NCBI GenBank assembly: GCA_003599535.1
Contig: QZKQ01000132.1
Span: forward strand, 1 to 42,670
Source: Candidatus Zixiibacteriota bacterium
GTDB lineage: Bacteria > Electryoneota > B3-LCP
Length of the DNA stretch: 42,670 bases
Direction of reading: 5' to 3'
The notes below the pieces were generated by a model. That model saw only the letters and a list, made by a program, of their open reading frames with translations, made no database searches and was not told the DNA's origin. Shown in pieces: positions 6,000-14,595 of this stretch (positions within the stretch are counted from its first letter, which is position 1; every line of letters starts with the position of its first letter). Made by a program: the position numbers and the translations under genes.

Positions 6000-8541
6000 G
6001 TGACTCTCCTTGAAGCTCAAGGTTCAACTTGGCGGCGAATTCCCGGAGATACCACTGGGCCCGGGCGTCGCTGGACAGGGCCATGTCGAGCTGCTTGGTC
6101 AGGATGGTGATCCGGCCCAGCAGCCGCAACCGTCCCAGGATAACCTCCTCGGGCTGGTAGGCGATGGAGGAATCCAGGAAGTCGCCCTGGCTGGAGTTTT
6201 CGAAGCCCATCAGGCGCTGCAGTTCGCTGATCAGCCAGATGCGGCGGATGCGCCGTTCCAGCGGGGCCCCTCCCAGCTTGAACTGCATGCGGATGTAGTT
6301 CTTGGCCGGCTCCGGGGTGGCCATGGACTCGATGGTGGAGAAATGATAGCCCATGCGCAGGTTCAGGAGCATGTAGTCCTGGCTCAGGAAGGCGTAGCTG
6401 TTTTCGGAGAATTCGGGGTGATGGCCTTCCTGGATGTTGGTGCCCACCACCGACATGAAGCCCTTCAGGTCGGCGGGCACCTGGGACTGGGGCCATCCTT
6501 CTTCCAGGATGCCGCCCCACAAGGCCTGCATGGGCCGGGAATGGATCTCATGCTCCGGAATCCAGCGCCGGCCCTTCTGATCCGGTGGGCTCTGGTCCAG
6601 GTGGATGACGTTGACCACCAGGGGGATGCTGGTCTTCAGCCGGATGCCGATGCGATCCTTGTGCGAGGTGCGCTTCAAGGCGACGAAGATCTCTTCCATC
6701 GCTTTCTGGTGGAGGAAGCGCAGGATGTCGTGCACCGTCTGGCAGTTTTCCACCGTAAACCGCGGTTCGCTGGGGTGGATGACATTCAGGTGGACGAGGG
6801 GAAAGATCATGCTGTTGGCGGTCCGTTCGGCGCGGGGCGGCGCGGCCGCCTCCGCCGGGCCGGGGGCGGGATCCGCCCACTCGGGATGCAGGCCGGCGTA
6901 GATCACGCCCCGGCCGGCGTCCACGGTGACTTCGGATCCTTCCGGCAGTTCGCCGGCCCGGGTCATTCCCACGACGGTGGGCACCCCCAGCTCCCGGGCC
7001 AGGGTGGCCAGGTGGCTGGTATTGCCGCCCACGCTGGTGACCAGGGCGTTGATCTTGCCCATCACCGCCACCAGGTAGGGCGAGGGGTTGGGGGTGACCA
7101 GGACCGCGCCCCGAGGGACCCGGTCCAGGTCCTCCATGGAATTCAGGTGGAAGACGGCCCCCTGGCCCAGGCCGCTGCAGATGGGAACGCCTCCTTCCTG
7201 CAGGATCAGCGAATCGAACTGGGCGGGGATGGCGAACACCGGCCGGCTTGCCGGGATGTTCAGCGGCCGGGTTTGCAGCAGGAACAGCTTCCCTGAACGG
7301 TCCAGGGCCCATTCGATGTCCTGCGGGCAGCCGAAATGCTCCTCCACCCGCAGGGCGCAGTCCCGCAGAGCGGCCAAGTGCTCCTCGCTGAGTGAAGGGC
7401 GTTCCTGGTCCGCCTCCGGCACGGGGACCTGCTTTACTCCCAGAGTGTCGTCCAGAACCAACTGCACCGGCTTGGGGTGGAGACGGGAAGAGACCACCCC
7501 GTCGGCGCCGCGGGAGAGATGGAAGATGTCCGGCGTCAGGGTGCCGTCCACCAGGTAGCTGCCCAGGCCGTACACCGCGTTGACCACGACATATCCCTCG
7601 TCCGGGCGCAGGGGATCCACGGTGTACATTACCCCGCTGGCGGCGGCGTCCACCATCTCCATGCAGACCACCGCCATGCCCAGGTCCAGGTCGGCCAGGG
7701 AATGGCTCAGCAGGTAGTAAATGGCCGAAGGGGTGAACTTGCTGGCCAGGATCTGTTTGTAGCGATCCAGGAGCTCGTCGCGGTGGACGTTCAGGAAGCT
7801 CAGGTATTGGCCGGCGAAGGAGAAGGAGGTGTCTTCACCGATGGCGCTGGAGCGCAGGGCGCAGCCGGACCGCCCGGCAGTTGCGGCCAGAGCGTCGTAG
7901 GCCGCGTAGATGGCCCCGGCCAGATCCTCCGGGACCGGCTTGCGGGTCACCGCTTCCTGGATGTCGGCGCTGACGACTTCCAGATCCTGATAGCTCTGGA
8001 TGCGGATGTCCTTCAGGAGCTTGCCGAGGCGCTCGTTCAACTGGTTGGCGTCCAGGAAGTGCTGGTAGGCCCAGGCGCTGATGGCGAACCCCTCGGGCAC
8101 GGGGCAGGCCAGCTTCGATTTCAGTTCGCCCAGGTTGGCGTTCTTGGTGCCGACGGAGAAGGACCGTTCCCGGCCCAGGCGGTCCAGGGGGATGACGAAA
8201 TCGTCGCGGGAAATCGGCCGGCCCACCGGCAGTTGCCGCTCTACTTCGGCGGAGATGGCGGCCAGGCGGTCGGACAGCGGGGCGTACTTCTCCCCGCCCA
8301 GCCGCACCATGCAGGCCACGGCCTGGCTGACCTCCCCCCGGATCTTCACGAACTCATCCCAAAACGGCATGCCTTCCAGGCCGCCGTCCAGGTGCCGTTC
8401 TTCCAGGCGGCTGATGCGCTTCAGGGCGGAGTTGTGCAGGTCAAGCAGGTCCCGAAACAGTTGAAACTGTTGCTGAACCTCCTGCAGCCGCCCCTGCCGT
8501 TGCTCGGGCGAGGGGCCGAAGACTTTCTCCCACCACCCCAT
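5974..8541 (-). CDS. PEP-synthase-like phosphotransferase lacking the PEP/pyruvate barrel
   Basis: An 855-residue protein. A helical N-terminal region (1-115) precedes an ATP-grasp domain of the PPDK_N type (about 120-430), with GTKNANLGEL, ALRSSAIGEDTSFSFAGQY and DIEWALDRSGKLFLLQTRP. A swivelling phosphohistidine domain (about 440-550) follows, with GGNTSHLATLARELG and catalytic His510. The third domain of PEP synthase and PPDK, the C-terminal TIM barrel that binds PEP/pyruvate, is absent. Residues 560-855 instead form a different domain that I do not recognise. The first two steps (ATP to phospho-His) look possible, but the acceptor is unknown and may be a protein or another small molecule. 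It is flanked by a sulfite-type exporter and a CBS protein. AAGGAAA precedes the ATG. Confidence 0.82.
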   Translation of the reverse strand: MGWWEKVFGPSPEQRQGRLQEVQQQFQLFRDLLDLHNSALKRISRLEERHLDGGLEGMPFWDEFVKIRGEVSQAVACMVRLGGEKYAPLSDRLAAISAEVERQLPVGRPISRDDFVIPLDRLGRERSFSVGTKNANLGELKSKLACPVPEGFAISAWAYQHFLDANQLNERLGKLLKDIRIQSYQDLEVVSADIQEAVTRKPVPEDLAGAIYAAYDALAATAGRSGCALRSSAIGEDTSFSFAGQYLSFLNVHRDELLDRYKQILASKFTPSAIYYLLSHSLADLDLGMAVVCMEMVDAAASGVMYTVDPLRPDEGYVVVNAVYGLGSYLVDGTLTPDIFHLSRGADGVVSSRLHPKPVQLVLDDTLGVKQVPVPEADQERPSLSEEHLAALRDCALRVEEHFGCPQDIEWALDRSGKLFLLQTRPLNIPASRPVFAIPAQFDSLILQEGGVPICSGLGQGAVFHLNSMEDLDRVPRGAVLVTPNPSPYLVAVMGKINALVTSVGGNTSHLATLARELGVPTVVGMTRAGELPEGSEVTVDAGRGVIYAGLHPEWADPAPGPAEAAAPPRAERTANSMIFPLVHLNVIHPSEPRFTVENCQTVHDILRFLHQKAMEEIFVALKRTSHKDRIGIRLKTSIPLVVNVIHLDQSPPDQKGRRWIPEHEIHSRPMQALWGGILEEGWPQSQVPADLKGFMSVVGTNIQEGHHPEFSENSYAFLSQDYMLLNLRMGYHFSTIESMATPEPAKNYIRMQFKLGGAPLERRIRRIWLISELQRLMGFENSSQGDFLDSSIAYQPEEVILGRLRLLGRITILTKQLDMALSSDARAQWYLREFAAKLNLELQGESHDENEVRG

Positions 8542-8556
8542 AGCATTTCCTTGTGG

Positions 8557-8591
8557 CCGGGGCCGGAGAGTCCCTCCGCCCCCGGCCCCGG
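8557..8591 (-). other. Intercistronic hairpin between tauE-like and PEP-synthase-like genes
   Basis: CCGGGGCCGG and CCGGCCCCGG form a 10-bp GC stem with a 15-base loop, just after the exporter stop and before the ribosome site of the next gene. No T-run follows. It could mark an RNA-processing or stabilising site that sets different levels for the flanking genes. Confidence 0.4.
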
Positions 8592-8608
8592 AAGGATCAG
8601 GCTGCCGG

Positions 8609-9622
8609 CTAAGCCGCCTTGGCCTTGGCCGCTTTTTCCGCCCTGAAGCCGCGCGCCATCAGGGCCATGATGATCACGCACATGCTCAGCGCCGCTCCCA
8701 TGACCATGTATCCGGCCAGGCCGCCATAGCCGAACTGCTTCAGAGCCACCGAACCGCCGGCCAGGATGATCATGATGGCGAACAGCAGACGGATGCCGTA
8801 GCCGTGGATGTACTTAATGGCCGCCACCCCGATCTGGGCGCCCACCGCCGCCCCGCACAGCATGATCAGCGCGGCGATGATTTCCACCCTCCCCTTCATG
8901 GCGTAGGTGAAGCACCCGTACCCGCCGGTGAAGACCACGCTGAACAGGTCGGTGCCCACGGCGATGGCGGTGGGGCAGCCGATCAGGTAGATCAGCGCGG
9001 GCATGCGAATGAATCCGCCCCCCACCCCCAGAAATCCGGAGAGCCAGCCGGTGACGAAGAACACGCCCATGATGGTCCACAGTGAAGCCCGCACCCCGGA
9101 GACGGGGAAGTAGATCATGGGCGGGATGTTCCATTTCTTCTTCGCGACAGTCTCCGTACCGGCCGCCTGGGCCATGGCCCGCTGGGCCGCGCGCTTGTCC
9201 TTCGTCAGGTAATCGAACAGCATGTACACGCCCAGACTGAAGAGCAGGATCATGTAGGCGTAGCGCACCACCGGCCCGGCCATGCCCCGTTCCGTCAACC
9301 ACATGACGTTGCGCGCCCCCACTTCCACGCCGATCACCGATCCCACGATCGAGAGCAGCCCCATCTTCACGTCCACGTTGCCCATCTTGCCGTGCTTCTT
9401 GGTGGCCACGATGGATTTGCCGAAGATGTGCGCCAGGTCGGTGCCGATGGCGTAAGCCATGTTGAAGCCGAAGATGTTCAGCGCCGGGGTCACCACCCAC
9501 GCCCCGCCAACTCCGAAGAATCCGCCCAGGATCCCCACGGAGAATCCGATAGCCAGCAGGATCAGAACATTGAAGTGAATCCCGGCGATCGGCAGATAAA
9601 TGTCGAACAGACCCTTTTCCAT
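8609..9622 (-). CDS. Sulfite exporter TauE/SafE family permease
   Basis: A 337-residue membrane protein with about eight to nine helices in two homologous halves. Each half begins with the family's glycine-rich motif: GFSVGILGGFFGVGGAWVVTP (about 26-46) and GWLSGFLGVGGGFIRMPALI (about 190-210). TauE/SafE proteins export sulfite, sulfoacetate and related anions, or in some cases take up organosulfonates. A cytoplasmic stretch around 140-165 is rich in Ala and Lys. In a sulfate reducer the natural substrate would be sulfite or a related anion, but this is inferred. GGAGG lies 8 bases before the ATG. The small membrane protein gene ends 19 bases upstream, so the two are probably co-expressed and may interact. 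Confidence 0.85.
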   Translation of the reverse strand: MEKGLFDIYLPIAGIHFNVLILLAIGFSVGILGGFFGVGGAWVVTPALNIFGFNMAYAIGTDLAHIFGKSIVATKKHGKMGNVDVKMGLLSIVGSVIGVEVGARNVMWLTERGMAGPVVRYAYMILLFSLGVYMLFDYLTKDKRAAQRAMAQAAGTETVAKKKWNIPPMIYFPVSGVRASLWTIMGVFFVTGWLSGFLGVGGGFIRMPALIYLIGCPTAIAVGTDLFSVVFTGGYGCFTYAMKGRVEIIAALIMLCGAAVGAQIGVAAIKYIHGYGIRLLFAIMIILAGGSVALKQFGYGGLAGYMVMGAALSMCVIIMALMARGFRAEKAAKAKAA

Positions 9623-9641
9623 TGTCTTGCCTCCGGCTGGA

Positions 9642-9947
9642 TCACTCCTTGTGTTCGATCTTTCCCACTTCCATGCCCATCATCTTCAGGATGACGTCGG
9701 TGACCAGGGCGATGGCCATGCCCAGGGCGGCCATCAGCACCGTACAGATGACGGCATAGAGCAGCATGTTTTCATTGTAGGTTTTGGCGAAGAACAGGCT
9801 GATCCCGGACAGCCCTTCCAGGTTCACCGTGTTCTCCAGCGCTTCCGGGATGTCCAGCCCTTCGCCGCCGGCCCGGGCCTTCAGGGCCAGCAGCGGGACC
9901 GCCACCGTTGCGGCCAGAACGCAGCGGGCCCACAGACGCTTCAGCAT
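9642..9947 (-). CDS. Small membrane protein, partner of the exporter (unrecognised)
   Basis: A 101-residue protein with an N-terminal signal or first helix (LWARCVLAATVAVPLLALKARA), a short extracytoplasmic part, one further helix near 62-86 (LLYAVICTVLMAALGMAIALV) and a charged tail ending KIEHKE. I do not recognise the family. GGAGG precedes the ATG. Its position immediately before the TauE-like gene suggests an accessory subunit. It may start a sub-operon, because the 117-base gap upstream holds a weak promoter. Confidence 0.7.
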   Translation of the reverse strand: MLKRLWARCVLAATVAVPLLALKARAGGEGLDIPEALENTVNLEGLSGISLFFAKTYNENMLLYAVICTVLMAALGMAIALVTDVILKMMGMEVGKIEHKE

Positions 9948-9988
9948 CCTACCTCCACGATTGGATCGAGGGTGTTGTTTTATTTCTT

Positions 9989-10017
9989 GGTATAGTCAGG
10001 ACTTATATATTTGCCAG
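9989..10017 (-). promoter_or_regulatory. Possible weak promoter before the exporter sub-operon
   Basis: On the minus strand CTGGCA (10017-10012), 17 bases and TATACC (9994-9989) each match consensus at four of six positions, inside the only sizeable AT-rich gap (9948-10064) in this part of the cluster. A dedicated promoter here would explain the gap. Confidence 0.3.
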
Positions 10018-10064
10018 GATCATGTCGCCGCTCCGGAGGGCCATCTCCCGGAATTGCCGCGCCG

Positions 10065-10499
10065 TTACCACGCCTTGTTGTCCACGATCTTGCGGATTTT
10101 CTCCTCGTTGCGCTTTTCCACCAGGAGCACCCGGTTGGCCTGGGCCTTGCGGATCTTGTCCAGCAGCAGATCCAGGCGGGCGGGCTTTTCCAGGACGTCC
10201 ATGGCGCCCAGCTTCATCGCCTCCACCCCCTGCTGCAGGGTGGCGCGGCCGGTCAGCAGGATAACCTGCAGGTCCGGGTTCAGGTCCAGGAGCCGCTTCA
10301 GGGTTTCGATGCCGTCCATTTCCGGCATGGCCAGGTCGAGGATAACGGCATCGTAAGCGTTCTGGCCGGCCAGATCCAGGGCCTTCAGGCCGTTGTCGGC
10401 GACGTCTACGGCGAGCCCGCGGTGCGCGATGCGCTCGGACAGGGCGCTGACGAAATCGGCCTCGTCGTCCACCAGCAGGATTTTATCCGTGCCGCTCAT
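10065..10499 (-). CDS. Stand-alone response-regulator receiver
   Basis: A 144-residue CheY-like protein with the acidic pair Asp11/Asp12, phosphoacceptor Asp55 (VILDLAMPE), the conserved Thr in LLTG and Lys in LEKP. A basic helical tail of about 20 residues follows, but no output domain. I chose the ATG at 10499, which overlaps the stop of the upstream kinase-like gene (ATGA) and follows GGAGG; the longer track ORF to 11042 is an in-frame extension through that gene. It probably acts as a phosphoryl carrier or protein-binding regulator in the local relay. Confidence 0.9.
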   Translation of the reverse strand: MSGTDKILLVDDEADFVSALSERIAHRGLAVDVADNGLKALDLAGQNAYDAVILDLAMPEMDGIETLKRLLDLNPDLQVILLTGRATLQQGVEAMKLGAMDVLEKPARLDLLLDKIRKAQANRVLLVEKRNEEKIRKIVDNKAW

Positions 10500-11176
10500 G
10501 GCACCTCCTCGCTTATCTTTGGTATCGTCAGGACGATGGCGTACTTTCCTGCCCGGGCGGCCGTCCGAACGCGGCCTTCCAAATTCCACAGCGGCGGCCC
10601 CAGCCAGGCCCCCACCGCCGCCGGTAATTCCGCTTCCGGCAGGGCCGGCGCACCGGTGATGGTGATCTCCACTCCGGCGCCGCCTCCGGTCAACTGGACG
10701 GTGACGATCCCCTGGGCCGCCGTGCCCGCCAGCGCCGCGCTGACGGCCAGGAACACCGCCTGCTCCAGGATGAACGGCCGGGTGGTCAGGGTGACCGGCG
10801 CCCCGGCTGGTTCGAAAACCAGGCGCACCCGGCGCTGCGCGGCGAAGCGCTCCATCAGGGCCAGCAGGTTTTCCAGGAGATCGTTCATCTCCTGATTGCA
10901 GCAAGGCTCGTCGGCGCTGTGGGCGAAGCCGTTCAACCGCCGGACCAGCTCGGTGCCGCGCTGAACCTGCCGGGCGATCCGCTCGGTGACGTTCAGGATC
11001 TTGTCGCACCCGGCCGGGACGTCGGCCTCGGGGTCGGCGCACCAGTCTTCCAGCAGTCCCGCGGTCTGCTCGATGATGGAGAAAACATTGTTCAGTTCGT
11101 GGGTGGCGCCGGCGGTAACGGCGCCGAAGAACGCCAGATCGCTGTCGCGCCAGCGGGGGTCCGGAGACCAGGGCAT
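10496..11176 (-). CDS. Histidine-kinase-like protein with degraded ATPase domain (possible phosphotransferase)
   Basis: A 226-residue soluble protein. Residues 15-95 form a dimerisation/H-box region with His26 in GATHELNNVFSII, close in sequence to the H-box of the neighbouring kinase (HEINNPISII). The C-terminal part (about 100-220) has the layout of a GHKL ATPase, but the N-box asparagines are lost (EQAVFLAVSAALAG) and no DxGxG, F-box or GTGLGL is present. It therefore should not bind ATP normally. This is how Spo0B and ChpT look: His-containing four-helix dimers with a dead ATPase fold that shuttle phosphate between receivers. It sits between two receiver genes. A decayed pseudokinase without transfer activity is the alternative. 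Confidence 0.72.
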   Translation of the reverse strand: MPWSPDPRWRDSDLAFFGAVTAGATHELNNVFSIIEQTAGLLEDWCADPEADVPAGCDKILNVTERIARQVQRGTELVRRLNGFAHSADEPCCNQEMNDLLENLLALMERFAAQRRVRLVFEPAGAPVTLTTRPFILEQAVFLAVSAALAGTAAQGIVTVQLTGGGAGVEITITGAPALPEAELPAAVGAWLGPPLWNLEGRVRTAARAGKYAIVLTIPKISEEVP

Positions 11177-11180
11177 GGGC

Positions 11181-11558
11181 TTATCCTTTCACGGCGGTCC
11201 GGATTTTATCCACCAGGACCTGAATGTTCACCGGTTTATACAGAACTTCGCGAATGTCCGGCGCCGCGCCGCCGGGTAGGCGGGCCAGCTCCTCTTCCAC
11301 CCCCCCCTGGCCGGTCATCAGCAGGGTCTTCACGCCGGGGTGGGCCTGCTGAATCCGGCGCTGCAGTTCCAGGCCGCTGATGCCCGGCAGCTTCAGATCC
11401 AGGACCACGGCGTCGTAGTGGCGCTGCTCCAGCCGCTGCAACGCCTCGGGCCCGCTGGTGCACCAGTCCGCCTGGAGGCCCCGCATCGCCAGCCGCTCCA
11501 CCAGGGTAGTGACCAGCTCTTCCTCATCGTCTATGACCAGTACCCGGATGTCGTCCAT
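11181..11558 (-). CDS. Stand-alone response-regulator receiver
   Basis: A 125-residue single receiver domain. Asp10/Asp11 form the metal site, Asp54 (VVLDLKLPG) is the phosphoacceptor, and Thr in LLMTG and Lys in LYKP are present. An insertion-like stretch, EEELARLPGGAAPDI, replaces the usual alpha-4 region, so the interaction face differs from its neighbours. There is no output domain. It ends 4 bases before the kinase-like gene and starts 15 bases after the dCache kinase, so the three are almost certainly co-expressed. Confidence 0.9.
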   Translation of the reverse strand: MDDIRVLVIDDEEELVTTLVERLAMRGLQADWCTSGPEALQRLEQRHYDAVVLDLKLPGISGLELQRRIQQAHPGVKTLLMTGQGGVEEELARLPGGAAPDIREVLYKPVNIQVLVDKIRTAVKG

Positions 11559-11573
11559 GGCGGCACCTCGCGT

Positions 11574-13277
11574 CTAAATCCGCGCCTTGGGCAGAATGAC
11601 CGTAAAACACGTGCCTTCACCCTGGCGGCTCTCGACGGTGATGGAACCGCCCAGCTTGTCCACGATTTCTCGGGTGATGGACAATCCCAGGCCGGTTCCG
11701 AATTCTCCCTTGGTGGAAAAGAAGGGTTCGAAAATGTGCTTCAGGTCTTCCGGCGCAATGCCGGCGCCGCTGTCGCAGATGGTCACAGCGACGGAATAGT
11801 CATCCGGCTCTTGCAGGGCGAACTGAATCCAGCCGCCGTTCTGGGTGGCGGAAAGGGCGTTGTTAACGATGTTCAGGAACACCTGCTGCAACTGGCCGCG
11901 GTCGCTCTCGATGGTGGGGAAGTTGGGCGGCGCGTCGAATTTGATGGTGATGTTACGGTGCTCCGGCTCGCGTCCCAGGAACCCCACCACCTCCTTCAGC
12001 AGCATTTCCAGGTCGAGGGTCTCGATGTGGGCTTCCATGCGCCGGGCGAACCCCAGCAGGCGATGGGTCACGGCGCTGCAGCGTTCCACCGAGTGCAGCA
12101 TGGAGTTGACGAGGGCCAGGACCTTCTCCCGCTGGGTAAACTGGTCGGAGGAGTCCACGATGTCCTTCAGCAGCCCGGCCTTCTCATTGATGATGGAGAT
12201 GGGATTGTTGATCTCGTGAGCCACGCCGGCGGCCAGCCGCCCGATGGAGGCCATCTTGTTGGTATATTCCAGGTTGTGCAGGATACGGGCGCGGCGCGTA
12301 TCCGCCAGGCGGATGCGGTTGACCATGTAAGTGGAACTGCCCAGCACCACCAGCAGGATCAGTACGCTGCTCCCGGCCAGGAAGCGCAGGGGGTTGTTGC
12401 GCACCGTGCTCCAGATCTGCATCAGGTCCTGGGGGTGATGCACCAGGATCAGGACGAAAGGAGACCGCTCGATGGGCGCGTAACTCAGGAAGCCGGCCCG
12501 ATCCCCGCTGGCGAACTCCACCAGGGTGCGCATGCCCTGGGGGTGGTCCGGCAGGGGCAGGGCGGCCTTCTGCAAGAGAGCGCCGTGGTAGCGCGAATTG
12601 GTCTGCAGGATGCCCGAGCGGTTGATGAGGAACACGTCGCTGGAGGGCCCCAGGTCCAGGGAACGGATCTGCCGGTTCAGCAGCTCCATGTCAATGGTGG
12701 CGCGCAACACATAGAAATCGCCGTCGGGCAGAACGTGCTTGGCGGCGATGACGAAATGGGGGAAGTTGCGGTACCCCATGAACACGTCGCTGACATAGAC
12801 TTCGCGCAGGGCGACTTCGTGGAACCAGGGCTGGTTGTTGTAGTTGTTGCCTTCCAGGTTGTAGGGCCCCACATAGAACACCTGGTTGCCCTGGGAATCA
12901 ACCAGGCCCAGGTCCACGAATCCGCCGAAAATGCGGTTCAGGGTGGTGAAGGTGGAGGCCAGGCCGTCCTTGCTCCACAGGTCGTCGCGCGGCTTTTCGT
13001 GCACCACCAGGGTCAGGGCGTGCTTGTGCACGTCAATGACAGACTCCAGGCTCCGGCTGGTGTTGGCCAGCAACTGGGACACGGGGTAGCGCATCTCTTC
13101 CTGCAGGGCCTTCTGGTACTGCTGATTGCTAATGATGGTCATGATGATCAGGGGCGTCAGCGAGACCACCGCCATCAGCAGGACCGAGTAGCGCCACAGC
13201 CGGTGGTACCGGTGCCGGTCCTCCGGGCTGGGCTTCTCCTCCGCCGGGTGGGAATTTCGAAATTGTTCGCTTGCCAT
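11574..13277 (-). CDS. Membrane sensor histidine kinase with dCache-type sensor
   Basis: A 567-residue protein. Transmembrane helices near 30-50 and 299-319 enclose an extracytoplasmic domain of about 250 residues with dCache features (FVDLGLVDSQGNQVFYVGP, NYNNQPWF, VLRATIDMELL). The cytoplasmic kinase has H-box His354 (GVAHEINNP), N-box QVFLNIVNNALSA, G1 DSGAGI, F-box FEPFFSTK and G2 GTGLGLSI, all intact. dCache domains bind small molecules such as carboxylates, amino acids and amines; the ligand here is unknown. The second kinase at 20127-21809 has the same layout, so they are paralogues. It has no PAS or receiver domain of its own, and its likely partners are the receivers encoded around it. 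Confidence 0.92.
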   Translation of the reverse strand: MASEQFRNSHPAEEKPSPEDRHRYHRLWRYSVLLMAVVSLTPLIIMTIISNQQYQKALQEEMRYPVSQLLANTSRSLESVIDVHKHALTLVVHEKPRDDLWSKDGLASTFTTLNRIFGGFVDLGLVDSQGNQVFYVGPYNLEGNNYNNQPWFHEVALREVYVSDVFMGYRNFPHFVIAAKHVLPDGDFYVLRATIDMELLNRQIRSLDLGPSSDVFLINRSGILQTNSRYHGALLQKAALPLPDHPQGMRTLVEFASGDRAGFLSYAPIERSPFVLILVHHPQDLMQIWSTVRNNPLRFLAGSSVLILLVVLGSSTYMVNRIRLADTRRARILHNLEYTNKMASIGRLAAGVAHEINNPISIINEKAGLLKDIVDSSDQFTQREKVLALVNSMLHSVERCSAVTHRLLGFARRMEAHIETLDLEMLLKEVVGFLGREPEHRNITIKFDAPPNFPTIESDRGQLQQVFLNIVNNALSATQNGGWIQFALQEPDDYSVAVTICDSGAGIAPEDLKHIFEPFFSTKGEFGTGLGLSITREIVDKLGGSITVESRQGEGTCFTVILPKARI

Positions 13278-13298
13278 GATCGTGCACCGGTTACAGCA

Positions 13299-14531
13299 TC
13301 AGGATTTCGGCCGTGCCTGGGCGGCCTTCTTCTCGCTCACCTTGCGGTACGCTTCCCGCATGATGCGGGCCAGAGAGTCCACGTTCACCGGTTTCTGCAG
13401 GTAGGCGAAGGCGCCCAGTTCCCGGGCCAGGGCCTCTTCGCGCTGGGAACCGTGCCCGGTCAGGATGATCACCTCCACATCGGGATGCTCCTTCTTCACC
13501 CGGCGCAGGACTTCGATGCCGTCAATGCCCGGCATCTTCAGATCCAGGACCATGACCTCCGGCTCGTCGCTGGCCACCCGCATCAGGGCCTCTTCGCCGT
13601 CGTAGGCGATGGCCGGTTCCATGCGGCGGGTCTGCAACCGCTCGGACAGGGTCTGCACAAACTCCCGTTCGTCGTCCACCAGCAACACCTTGGTGGGCAC
13701 GGCCAGGTCCACGTCGCGGATGATGCCGGGCTGGGTGAAGCGGTTGCCCACCCGGGTTTCCACAGAGTGAACCCCGGGGACCGACTGGGCCAGGGCCTTC
13801 AGTTCCTGCTGCAAGGCCTCGACCCGCAGCACCGAGCGGTTGATCTCGATGCGGACCCGGCCGCCGGAGCAGGTGACGTCCAGCCCTTCTCCCTTCTCCA
13901 CCAGGGCCAGGCTGACGTGGGCGGCCAGGAGCGCGTCTTCCAGCGCCTGGAGCGAAGCGGGAGTGCAGCCCACCGCTTCCTTGGCCGCGTTCTCAGCGAT
14001 GATCTGCACCGCCTGGTCCACGGTGGTGCTGTGCATGGGGATGACGATGTCGTAGAGGCTCTCATCCCAAGGGCTGTCGCCGTGCAGCCGCCGGGTCCAC
14101 TCGGCGCAGGCCTCGTCGTCCTTGCGGAGGCGCTTGCGGGCCTCCTTGGCGGACAGGCCTTCCCTTCCGGCCTGCTCCAGGCGGTAGTCGGCGTTGGCGA
14201 TCAGGCAGACCCGCAGGACGTGGGCGATGGTCCGGTCCAGCAGCAGCCCCGCGGAGCCGCAGTACAGGAGATCGTTACTGCGGGCCATCTCCAGCAGGGA
14301 GATCTTCAGGCAGGCCAGGAGCCGATCCCGCTCCCGGGGGGGCATTCCGAACAAGGAGGAGGACCCGCCTTCCAGGGCGCGCAGGAACTTCTCGCGGGGC
14401 ACGTCCCAGCGGTCGGCGGCTTCGCGCAGCAGCCGTTCCTCCACCCGCTCATAGTTCAAAGTATCGCACACCGCCCCGGCGACTTCGGGGCCGTGGCAGA
14501 ACAGTCCGTAATGGAGAGCTATGACAGCCAT
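13299..14531 (-). CDS. Cytidylate-kinase-like / BON-like / receiver fusion protein
   Basis: A 410-residue protein of unusual make-up. Residues 1-190 resemble the cytidylate-kinase-like family (AVIALHYG..., GPEVAGAVCDTLNY, helical body), but the family's glycine-rich P-loop (SREYGSGG) is replaced by LHYGLFCHG, so nucleotide kinase activity is doubtful. Residues about 195-265 look like a BON domain, ending ALAQSVPGVHSVETRVGN. Residues 280-400 form a receiver with Asp286/Asp287, phosphoacceptor Asp330 (VMVLDLKMPG), Thr in ILTG and Lys380. I chose the ATG at 14531 because AGGTG precedes it and it begins the first beta-strand; the track start at 14756 runs through non-coding sequence. A phosphorylation-controlled binding protein is a fair guess. 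It sits between the SulP permease and the second kinase. Confidence 0.75.
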   Translation of the reverse strand: MAVIALHYGLFCHGPEVAGAVCDTLNYERVEERLLREAADRWDVPREKFLRALEGGSSSLFGMPPRERDRLLACLKISLLEMARSNDLLYCGSAGLLLDRTIAHVLRVCLIANADYRLEQAGREGLSAKEARKRLRKDDEACAEWTRRLHGDSPWDESLYDIVIPMHSTTVDQAVQIIAENAAKEAVGCTPASLQALEDALLAAHVSLALVEKGEGLDVTCSGGRVRIEINRSVLRVEALQQELKALAQSVPGVHSVETRVGNRFTQPGIIRDVDLAVPTKVLLVDDEREFVQTLSERLQTRRMEPAIAYDGEEALMRVASDEPEVMVLDLKMPGIDGIEVLRRVKKEHPDVEVIILTGHGSQREEALARELGAFAYLQKPVNVDSLARIMREAYRKVSEKKAAQARPKS

Positions 14532-14595
14532 ATCTGCACCTATGATGACATGCTTGTACGTATCCGGACCGCAACCGCCGGCCCGGGGGGACTCT

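Noticed and set aside
10500-11042. Extended start of the receiver ORF 10065..11042
   Set aside because: The extension runs out of frame through the kinase-like gene. MSGTDKILLVDDE at 10499 has GGAGG and an ATGA overlap.
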